This document shows positions 1 to 4,738 of a stretch of DNA of 5,797 nt, one piece after another. Source of the stretch: Bacteroidales bacterium (GTDB taxonomy: Bacteria > Bacteroidota > Bacteroidia > Bacteroidales > FEN-979); the NCBI GenBank assembly GCA_023231005.1, contig JALNWG010000063.1, positions 1-5,797 on the forward strand. Direction: 5' to 3'. Numbering within the stretch: position 1 is the stretch's first letter; each line of letters opens with the position of its first letter. The notes below the pieces were generated by a model that was given only the letters and a program-made list of their open reading frames with translations, was not told where the DNA came from and made no database searches. Both the position numbers and the translations under genes were made by a program.

Positions 1-354
1 GCACGTGGAGATAAAGGATGGACCACATTACCAAGATGGCTTAACGAAGGATATGCACAATACGAAGCAGGCCAGATAAACGAACATATCCGAAAAATTG
101 TAGAATCAAGTGTGATAGCAAAGGCACCGCCAACATGGACACAACTTGCTACCGCATCAGTAATGGAATTTGGCAATATGAATGGTTATGGTCTTTCTGT
201 TTCGATTGTTGAATTCCTGGTTGTAACATATGGTATTGAAAAATTGGTTTTACTGATAAAAGAGCCTGAGAATATTGAATACATCTATGGTTTGTCAGAA
301 AACACCTTGGAAAAGCAATGGATTCAGTATTTAAAGCATGAAAAGATAGAATAA
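1..354 (+). CDS. C-terminal part of a gluzincin-type (peptidase MA-like) zinc metallopeptidase
   Basis: The reading frame is open from the first base of the window to TAA at 352-354, so this is the last 117 residues of a longer protein whose start lies outside. Residues 11-20 (PRWLNEGYAQ) match the W-L-x-E-G-x-A motif seen after HExxH in gluzincin peptidases of the peptidase MA/M1 type, where the Glu (residue 16 here) is the third zinc ligand. The HExxH part would lie upstream, out of view. The end of the protein (residues 63-111: YGLSVSIVEFLVVTYG, then KLVLLIKEPE and a final LEKQWIQYL) follows the usual helical tail of the family, including a 'small gene product, then W-x-x-Y' ending. It is probably a cell-envelope or periplasmic protease, but no signal peptide can be seen. 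An ATG at 112 is internal and not a real start. Catalytic competence cannot be judged from this fragment. Confidence 0.75.
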   Translation, partial: ARGDKGWTTLPRWLNEGYAQYEAGQINEHIRKIVESSVIAKAPPTWTQLATASVMEFGNMNGYGLSVSIVEFLVVTYGIEKLVLLIKEPENIEYIYGLSENTLEKQWIQYLKHEKIE

Positions 355-355
355 C

Positions 356-390
356 ACCCGCTATCGCCCGCACAGCGGGTACGGGCGGGT
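356..390. repeat. GC-rich nested inverted repeat (possible terminator or dispersed repeat)
   Basis: This lies two bases after the stop codon of the peptidase gene. Outer arms ACCCGC (356-361) and GCGGGT (385-390) are perfect complements. Inside, CCCGC (367-371) pairs with GCGGG (375-379) around a 3-base loop. An alternative fold pairs CGCCCG (365-370) with CGGGCG (382-387). It is far more GC-rich than its surroundings. There is no T-run after it (AACCTTAA follows), so it is not a textbook Rho-independent terminator. It may still end transcription of the peptidase gene or be a REP-like dispersed repeat. Confidence 0.55.
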
Positions 391-457
391 AACCTTAAGT
401 GCGACACGAGGCTGTTCAAATCACTATTAAACGTTCTAAATCCGTAACCTGAACCCT

Positions 458-667
458 GTGAAAATCGTTTCCCTATTTTATATGAGAATTGGCAACAGAA
501 AATGGCAGTTCTTCGGCAAATTCAACGATGGTAAGATCATTTTGCTTCGTGTGTTTGGCTGCTTCCATATCAAACGTCACAAACTCATCAATGGAAACAC
601 CAATCCTTTCGATACATCCTGGGATTATTACTTCGCAAACAGGTTAAGGAATAGATATGTGAACTGA
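458..667 (+). pseudogene. Group II intron reverse transcriptase/maturase, C-terminal remnant
   Basis: A short frame (GTG at 458, TGA at 665-667; frame open from 440) encodes 69 residues. The diagnostic part is the end: IKRHKLINGNTNPFDTSWDYYF resembles the 'I-K-R-H-x-K-I-x-G-x-A-N-P-[FY]-D-P-x-W-x-x-Y-F' segment near the C-terminus of bacterial group II intron-encoded proteins. It is preceded by the usual 'W-x-F-F ... DGK-I-I-L-L-R' stretch (RKWQFFGKFNDGK). There is no RT catalytic YADD, no thumb and no recognisable HNH centre. The frame is closed upstream by TAA at 437-439, so it cannot be a working maturase. Family assignment is from motif memory, without a search. Alternative: an unrelated short hypothetical protein, which I consider less likely. 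Confidence 0.55.
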
Positions 668-703
668 ATATTTTGTATATTGCCGGGTGGTTTAATCTGC
701 CCT

Positions 704-720
704 TTGAGAGCCTGAGCCGT
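704..720 (+). other. Truncated group II intron domain V (5' strand only)
   Basis: TTGAGAGCCTGAGCCGT resembles the junction leading into domain V of bacterial group II introns, where GAGCCGT is normally followed by ATG, a tetraloop hairpin and the complementary ACGGTTC strand. Here the sequence changes after GCCGT (CAAGATTTTTACAAG follows), and no matching ACGGTTC occurs downstream. The catalytic AGC triad is present, but the helix cannot form. This supports the intron reading and places a deletion or recombination break at about 720/721. Confidence 0.45.
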
Positions 721-749
721 CAAGATTTTTACAAGTCTCAATTACAGGA

Positions 750-917
750 ATGTACTATGCCCTTGAAGGAATGGAAATCATATCAGAAGACCAGTTTAAG
801 AAATTAATCAAGGATTGGAAAACATATTCGAAGTTGGAAAAAATCAATACTTATGGGAACCCCATTGAACTAAAAACGACTGAAAACAAGCGAAATAATA
901 ACATACACGAGGCCTGA
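750..917 (+). CDS. Short hypothetical protein or gene fragment (55 aa)
   Basis: ATG at 750 opens a frame to TGA at 915-917. The frame is already open from 708, so it may be the 3' end of a larger gene cut by the intron-side break at ~720. The product begins MYYALEGMEIISEDQFKKL and is charged and soluble-looking, with an amphipathic helix-like stretch (EDQFKKLIKDWKTYSKLEKI) and a basic, Asn-rich end. There is no signal peptide and no motif I recognise. Its codons look protein-like rather than random, and its start sits soon after the break point, which favours a fragment over an intact gene. No promoter or ribosome binding site is evident. Confidence 0.3.
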   Translation: MYYALEGMEIISEDQFKKLIKDWKTYSKLEKINTYGNPIELKTTENKRNNNIHEA

Positions 918-1010
918 CAGGCTTGACCCCGTAACAAAATCAGCATTTGTAATGCATTAGCAATGCTTCATCTTTGCTGCGGTTGCAAGCGATGCGTGTG
1001 TGTGCCATTT
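910..1010. repeat. Palindrome-rich non-coding element
   Basis: This stretch has several inverted repeats: GCCTG-A-CAGGC at 912-922, AGCATT (942-947) with AATGCT (962-967), and the perfect 10-base palindrome TAATGCATTA (950-959) lying inside the latter pair. It is followed by a GT-rich tract, GCGTGTGTGTG (994-1004). It is richer in G+C than the sequence that follows at 1020-1140. On the minus strand it contains a 22-codon open frame (1008 to 940) with no start signals. It looks like part of a dispersed intergenic repeat or the end of a lost mobile element. No other copy occurs in this window. Confidence 0.35.
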
Positions 1011-1068
1011 GAACACAAAATAAATTTATTGACAACCCAATAGAGAATAATAAGCTGATAAAACAATA

Positions 1069-1101
1069 TTTAAAACTAAAAATATAGAGTAGATATATTT
1101 G
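1069..1101 (+). promoter_or_regulatory. Bacteroidetes-type promoter for the 1141 gene
   Basis: A perfect -7 box, TATATTTG (TAnnTTTG consensus), is at 1094-1101. TTTA at 1069-1072 is a three-of-four match to the -33 TTTG, with a 21-base spacer. Transcription would start around 1106-1108, giving a leader of about 35 bases before the ATG at 1141. The surrounding AT-richness makes chance matches easier, so this is moderate evidence. Confidence 0.5.
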
Positions 1102-1140
1102 TTGTACTTAGTGAACTAATAATTTAATTTGTAATTATTA

Positions 1141-1716
1141 ATGAAAAAAATGATTATTTTATTCGGATGTATTTATTTTATGAATATATCCAGTTGTTTT
1201 CCACAACTATTAGAAAATAACAAAAAGGAGTATAAATCAAAAACGAGAGTTGTTAAAGGTTATTCAAATGATTATAATGAATTAGATATAGGGATTACTT
1301 TTGGAAAAATAATAAATTTAATTGACACTACGTATTATATTAAATTTCAATTATACGCACCTACCTCAGAGTTTCAGAAGGATATACAAATTTATAAAAC
1401 GAGTTCGATTACTTTTTTGTCAAAGAGTGGTAGAACAGTGGAGTTAAAATTGACTAACGTAATTTCTTCTACAGAAAAGGAGAAACAAATTGTTGATCAA
1501 TTTTCTACCGATATCTCATTTTATTCAACAATTTTGATTTTATACGTGACAAAAGAAAAACTTATCGAAATTGGTTCTGAGCCTTTTTATAATTTAATAT
1601 TACCATATTACAATAGTTCATCTAAGGTTGAAAATAAAGCGATATTCGCATGGCCAACCTTATTTACTCGAAGAAATTTTAATCAGAAGAGTATAAAATA
1701 TATACTTGATATCTAA
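1141..1716 (+). CDS. Unknown AT-rich exported protein, possible lipoprotein (191 aa)
   Basis: I do not recognise this protein. It starts with a typical signal sequence: MKKM, a hydrophobic stretch to about residue 14, then I16-S17-S18-C19. That fits a lipobox ([LVI][AST][GAS]C), so it may be lipidated at Cys19; cleavage by signal peptidase I is the alternative. The mature part (about 172 residues) is rich in Ile, Lys, Ser, Thr and Tyr, with alternating hydrophobic residues suggesting beta-strands (YYIKFQLYAP, STILILYVT). No membrane segment follows the signal peptide. G+C is about 24% over its first 240 bases, against about 48% in a 120-base stretch of mlaE, suggesting acquisition from elsewhere. 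It stands alone with its own promoter and is convergent with the mla operon. The start is the first ATG of the frame after an AT-rich leader. Confidence 0.7.
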   Translation: MKKMIILFGCIYFMNISSCFPQLLENNKKEYKSKTRVVKGYSNDYNELDIGITFGKIINLIDTTYYIKFQLYAPTSEFQKDIQIYKTSSITFLSKSGRTVELKLTNVISSTEKEKQIVDQFSTDISFYSTILILYVTKEKLIEIGSEPFYNLILPYYNSSSKVENKAIFAWPTLFTRRNFNQKSIKYILDI

Positions 1717-1814
1717 ATATATGGATGATAGATGAATCCTTCTGAATTAAATTTATCGTTACAATTCTATTAACAGGCGATTGAAGTAAGTACAAATTAT
1801 GAATTAAGAAAAAA

Positions 1815-1890
1815 TGCCAGCAGGTAATAAAGGCTATGTAACATGCTCACTCCGGTCGCACATCACATAGCGGCCAACCGTTACCGGGCA
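1815..1890. other. 76-base imperfect hairpin between convergent genes (attC-like in shape)
   Basis: Three stem blocks nest in order: TGCC (1815-1818) with GGCA (1887-1890), GGTAA (1823-1827) with TTACC (1881-1885), and GCTATGT (1833-1839) with ACATAGC (1865-1871). TGC (1842-1844) with GCA (1858-1860) extends the innermost block. Internal loops are asymmetric (AGCA against G; TAAAG against GGCCAACCG). Such imperfect stems with unequal loops, ending in a CCGTTAC-type core (1878-1884), recall integron attC sites, but the core does not fit GTTRRRY well. A bidirectional terminator or dispersed repeat is equally possible. Confidence 0.4.
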
Positions 1891-1893
1891 GGA

Positions 1894-1914
1894 ACTGTTA
1901 AGAAGGGTAACAGT
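1894..1914. terminator. Small stem-loop downstream of mlaD
   Basis: ACTGTTA (1894-1900) and TAACAGT (1908-1914) form a perfect 7-bp stem around a 7-base loop, 24 bases past the mlaD stop codon as read on the minus strand. There is no T-run on either side, so it may only stabilise the 3' end of the mla transcript rather than terminate it. Confidence 0.3.
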
Positions 1915-1937
1915 AACTCCCATTACACGTCTTGATG

Positions 1938-2720
1938 TCATTTTTTTTCATCTTTTATTTTTTGTTTATCCGCTTCTTTCTGCAATTTTTTTGTGACTTT
2001 CAGGTCTTTAGCTGCTTTTTTCTCTGCTTCTTTCATCGCTTCCTCTGCTGCTTTTGCCTTCTTGTTAAAGTACCCTCTTAAAAGAAAATTGTGTTTGGCA
2101 GCTTCCATATTTTCATCCAATCCTTTGCTGCTTCTTTTAATATTCAGCATGGTCTCACTGAAATTTTCGGCAATGGTTGTATCCTGGATTAACCGGCCAA
2201 GTGTTCCGGTTCCGCTATTAATTTTATACATGATTTCTGCAAGGTTTTGTGAAATAATTTCTGCATTTTCTGCTGTTACCTTTAAACTTGCCATGATGGC
2301 ATCTAATTCAACAGGCTCAGCTGATGTTAGATGCTGTCCTGCTTTCACTGCTGGAGATCCAGAACTACCTTGTGTAATAAGCAAAAGCCGATCGCCAATA
2401 AGTCCTTCGGACCCAATGGCTACTTCACAGTCTGATTTGATAAACATTTTGACGGATTTTTTAATCAGCATTTCAACCTTAACCATTGAGTCATTAACGA
2501 TGGTGATATTGTCAACAGTCCCAACATTAATTCCTGAAAAGCGGATGTTATTGCCTACCTGCAATCCACTTACATTTGAAAAGGTTGAAGTTAGTTTAAA
2601 CACCGGATCAAAAAGATTCTTTTGCTTACCAATAAAAAAAATGGAAAGTACAAAAAGCGCTAAACCTCCAATAATAAATAACCCCAAGCGTATTTTATAT
2701 TTTTGTGTGTGCGTTTCCAT
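1938..2720 (-). CDS. mlaD: MCE-domain substrate-binding subunit of an Mla-type lipid ABC transporter (MlaD)
   Basis: The product has 260 residues. An N-terminal membrane anchor (about 11-31, RLGLFIIGGLALFVLSIFFI) is followed by one MCE domain (about 41-118: FSNVSGLQVGNNIRFSGINVG, then GSEGLIGDRLLLI). MlaD proteins form a hexameric ring in the periplasm on top of MlaE and pass phospholipids through a central channel. After the MCE domain come a helical region (140-205), NSGTGTLGRLIQD (168-180), AAKHNFLLRGYF (207-218), and a Lys/Glu/Ala-rich tail (219-260) likely to be coiled coil. The E. coli protein is shorter (about 180 residues); the extended tail seems usual for Bacteroidetes relatives. 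It is the last gene of the operon, 42 bases after mlaF. The ATG at 2720 directly precedes the anchor with the expected short cytoplasmic lead. Phospholipid as substrate, and the direction of transport, are inferred from the family. Confidence 0.9.
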   Translation of the reverse strand: METHTQKYKIRLGLFIIGGLALFVLSIFFIGKQKNLFDPVFKLTSTFSNVSGLQVGNNIRFSGINVGTVDNITIVNDSMVKVEMLIKKSVKMFIKSDCEVAIGSEGLIGDRLLLITQGSSGSPAVKAGQHLTSAEPVELDAIMASLKVTAENAEIISQNLAEIMYKINSGTGTLGRLIQDTTIAENFSETMLNIKRSSKGLDENMEAAKHNFLLRGYFNKKAKAAEEAMKEAEKKAAKDLKVTKKLQKEADKQKIKDEKK

Positions 2721-2762
2721 AAGTCAAATATTTACAATTTTAGATTTTTTATTTTTTTAGAT

Positions 2763-3539
2763 TTATTGGAAGAATGATTGAATAAATGGATCAGTAGCAT
2801 TTTCAAAGTCTGCGACTTTTCCTTCCATATAAACTTCCCCATCTTTCAGCATGATGATACGGTTTGCTGTATTGTGCGCACACCTAATATCGTGGGTGAT
2901 GATGATAGATGAGGTTTTATATTTTTCCTGAACTTTATTAATCAATGCGCTGATTTCATCGGAAGTAATAGGATCAAGACCGGTTGTGGGTTCGTCGTAT
3001 AGCATAATCATAGGGTCAACCACAATGGTTCGCGCCAGACTTATTCGTTTTCGCATACCGCCAGATAATTGAGAGGGTATTTTGTGCAATGCATCAGCCA
3101 AACCAACATTTTCTAATACCTCAATTATTTTTGTTTCAATTTCTTTGTCATTCAGATTTTTTTTTATCCGGCGCAAAGGGAATTCCAGATTTTGTTTTAC
3201 AGTCATTGAATCGTATAAAGCACCACTCTGAAAAAGAAAACCAATTTTTTGCCTGAGAGTACTTAACCCTTTCGTGTTCAAAGTGCTTATGTTTTCTCCG
3301 AGCACATTGATAACGCCTTCGTCAGGATTTAATAAACGAACAATACATTTTATCAGAACTGATTTTCCTGAACCGGATTTTCCAAGTACCACGAGGTTTT
3401 CTCCTTTGATAAGATTCAAGGTAATGTTTTGCAATACCTCTTGGTCCCCAAATGATTTCTTAAGGTTTTTAATCTCGATAACCGATTTGTCACGGTTCTT
3501 ACTTGCATTTTCAATGCTGTTTGTTTGGGGCGTATTCAT
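2763..3539 (-). CDS. mlaF: ABC transporter ATP-binding protein, Mla type (MlaF)
   Basis: This is the cytoplasmic ATPase driving the lipid transporter. All nucleotide-binding motifs are present (numbered from TTG at 3545; subtract 2 for the ATG start): Walker A GKSGSGKS (55-62), Q-loop Gln in FLFQSG (106), signature LSGGMRKR (160-167), Walker B IMLYDEP (180-186) with catalytic Glu185, D-loop GLD (189-191) and switch His in ITHD (218). LSGGM-x-KR and DEPTTGLDP are typical of the MlaF/Ttg2A branch. About 20 polar residues precede the ABC core. I chose the ATG at 3537-3539; a TTG two codons upstream (3543-3545) gives 260 residues and is possible. No Shine-Dalgarno sequence marks either. It starts 16 bases after mlaE ends, so it is co-transcribed and perhaps translationally coupled. 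Nothing appears missing, so the ATPase should be active. Confidence 0.93.
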   Translation of the reverse strand: MNTPQTNSIENASKNRDKSVIEIKNLKKSFGDQEVLQNITLNLIKGENLVVLGKSGSGKSVLIKCIVRLLNPDEGVINVLGENISTLNTKGLSTLRQKIGFLFQSGALYDSMTVKQNLEFPLRRIKKNLNDKEIETKIIEVLENVGLADALHKIPSQLSGGMRKRISLARTIVVDPMIMLYDEPTTGLDPITSDEISALINKVQEKYKTSSIIITHDIRCAHNTANRIIMLKDGEVYMEGKVADFENATDPFIQSFFQ

Positions 3540-3555
3540 CTTCAATTATTCATTT

Positions 3556-4395
3556 TTACATGAGCATATCTGTAATTTGAACGGCGATCATATCCACAAT
3601 GATCACCAAGAGGGATGCCAGTACAACCGCCGAATTAGCTGCAACGCCAACGCTTTCTGTTCCGCGTCCGGCATTGTAACCCTTATAGCATCCAACCACT
3701 CCAATCACAGCCCCAAAGAAAAAAGATTTGATTACAGCAGGAAATAAATCCATGAAATGAACGTGGCCGAATGCCTGCGAAAAAAACAAAACAAAGCTAA
3801 CGTCACCTTTGATATTTGCACCGATCCAGCTTCCGAAAATGCCCAGGGCATCAGCATATAGAATCAATAATGGAATCATCAGGGTGGCAGCAATCACCCG
3901 GGTTACAACTAAAAACCGAATCGGATTGGTGGATGAAACCTCCATGGCATCAATCTGTTCAGTCACTTTCATTGACCCCAATTCTGCGCCCATGCCCGAA
4001 CCGATCTTTCCGGCACAAATCAGAGCAGTGATTACCGGGCCCATTTCCCTGATCAGAGATACTGCTACCATGCCGGGAAGCATTGTAACTGCTCCGAAGT
4101 TAACCAATACCGGGCGTGATTGAATCGTTAGTACCAACCCTATAATGGCACCGATAATCGATATCAGTGGCAGGGTTTTATAGCCTATCTGAAAACACTG
4201 ACGCAAAAATTCTTTAAATTCAAAATCCCGAGAAAATGTCTCTTTGAAGATTCGGGATAAAAACAAGAACACATCTGCGACATCGGCCAGGTAATTGTTT
4301 GCATCGGTTTTTTTTGCAATCGTCTTTTCACTGATTCTCAGCGATTGCCTGGTTGCGAACCCTTTTGCCTTCAGAACGGGATTGTTTTCTTTCAT
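3556..4395 (-). CDS. mlaE: ABC transporter permease, MlaE family
   Basis: This is the integral inner-membrane permease, which would dimerise, bind MlaF below and carry the MlaD ring above. It has 279 residues. A polar N-terminal extension of about 35 residues is followed by an amphipathic helix (about 40-70) and hydrophobic segments near 75-93, 100-130, 160-192, 198-232 and 252-277. The family signature is clear: REMGP (116-120), GKIGSGMGAELGSMKVTEQI (129-148) then DAMEV, and CYKGYNAGRGTESVGVAANS (236-255). E. coli MlaE is about 260 residues; the difference lies in the N-terminus. The ATG at 4395 is the only plausible start (next Met at 104). It is the first gene of the operon, with a candidate -7 box 23 bases upstream. 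No mlaB (STAS) or mlaC gene follows in this window, as the operon ends with mlaD. Confidence 0.93.
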   Translation of the reverse strand: MKENNPVLKAKGFATRQSLRISEKTIAKKTDANNYLADVADVFLFLSRIFKETFSRDFEFKEFLRQCFQIGYKTLPLISIIGAIIGLVLTIQSRPVLVNFGAVTMLPGMVAVSLIREMGPVITALICAGKIGSGMGAELGSMKVTEQIDAMEVSSTNPIRFLVVTRVIAATLMIPLLILYADALGIFGSWIGANIKGDVSFVLFFSQAFGHVHFMDLFPAVIKSFFFGAVIGVVGCYKGYNAGRGTESVGVAANSAVVLASLLVIIVDMIAVQITDMLM

Positions 4396-4418
4396 TTTTT
4401 TGCATGACTAACATAATA

Positions 4419-4426
4419 CAAAAGTA
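4419..4426 (-). promoter_or_regulatory. Candidate -7 box of the mla operon
   Basis: Read on the minus strand, TACTTTTG fits the Bacteroidetes -7 consensus TAnnTTTG. It would place the transcription start about 17-19 bases before the mlaE ATG. I find no good TTTG -33 element at 19-21 bases; the nearest is TTTC at a spacing of 15 (4442-4445). The site is therefore only half a promoter by eye. Confidence 0.4.
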
Positions 4427-4467
4427 TAGGCATCCTACTGTGAAAGCGTTACATAACTTTTAAAATA

Positions 4468-4559
4468 AGTTGCATGATTCACACATTGCAAGGGAGTTTT
4501 CGTATGGAATTGCATTTGATTTCTGGTCATATTCCTGAAAAGGTGTGAATCATGTAACT
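4468..4559. repeat. 92-base inverted repeat between divergent promoters
   Basis: The arms AGTTGCATGATTCACAC (4468-4484) and GTGTGAATCATGTAACT (4543-4559) are complementary over 17 positions with one G-T wobble. The inner part adds TTTTC (4497-4501) with GAAAA (4537-4541) and GGAAT (4506-4510) with ATTCC (4531-4535), so the whole can fold as one long bulged hairpin. It lies 42 bases upstream of the mla -7 box and 112 bases upstream of the -33 box of the 4739 gene. It could be an operator, a small RNA, or a tiny non-autonomous mobile element. No reading frame of note lies within it. Confidence 0.65.
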
Positions 4560-4671
4560 CTTTCCCTTAATTATGCAACACATTTCCTTCAAGATGGTTT
4601 GACCTTTACTAAATTGTAGCAGTACTTTTTTAGCAAAAGTGGCAAGTGTAATTTTATTTATGCCGAAAATT

Positions 4672-4704
4672 TTTGTCTAAAACTATAAAACGGCTCAATC
4701 TTTG
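4672..4704 (+). promoter_or_regulatory. Bacteroidetes-type promoter for the 4739 gene
   Basis: A -33 TTTG (4672-4675, within TTTTTG) and a -7 AATCTTTG (4697-4704; one mismatch to TAnnTTTG) are separated by 21 bases. Transcription would start near 4709-4712, giving a leader of about 28 bases to the ATG at 4739. Spacing and position fit the Bacteroidetes primary sigma factor well. Confidence 0.55.
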
Positions 4705-4738
4705 TTGTATAGTTACCATCAACCTAAAAATTCATTTT

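Larger units (their letters stand above)
399..720 (+). mobile_element. Degenerate group II intron remnant
   Basis: Three pieces occur in the order expected for a group II intron. (1) GTGCGAC at 399-405 fits the 5' intron consensus GUGYG and lies eight bases downstream of a GC-rich hairpin; insertion just after hairpins or terminators is known for some bacterial group II introns. (2) The C-terminal segment of an intron-encoded protein is at 458-667. (3) A domain V-like 5' strand, ending GAGCCTGAGCCGT, is at 708-720. A complete intron of this kind would be about 2-3 kb, so most ribozyme domains, the RT palm and thumb, and the second half of domain V are missing. I infer a large internal deletion and loss of the 3' end. 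The 5' boundary is the least certain of the three. Confidence 0.5.

Noticed and set aside
149..373. Minus-strand frame opposite the peptidase fragment
   Set aside because: The plus frame carries the gluzincin W-L-x-E-G motif and is open from the window edge; the minus frame has no motif.
1029..1057. TTGACA at 1029-1034 as a sigma70-type -35 box
   Set aside because: No TATAAT-like -10 lies at 16-18 bases, and the Bacteroidetes-type promoter at 1069-1101 explains the gene better.
1993..2760. A 255-codon plus-strand open frame opposite mlaD
   Set aside because: It is antisense to a clear MCE-protein gene, its product is Ser/Leu/Ile-rich low-quality sequence with no motif, and the mlaD frame carries the family signature.
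3274..3747. Plus-strand frame spanning the mlaF/mlaE junction
   Set aside because: It is an antisense shadow of two well-supported genes, with no start signals and no recognisable domain.
3809..4123. Plus-strand frames opposite mlaE
   Set aside because: They overlap the most conserved part of MlaE and are explained by its codon pattern.
4624..4640. Small hairpin ACTTTT/AAAAGT with a 5-base loop
   Set aside because: It has a six-base AT-rich stem in AT-rich DNA and no role tied to the nearby promoter; it could easily be chance.
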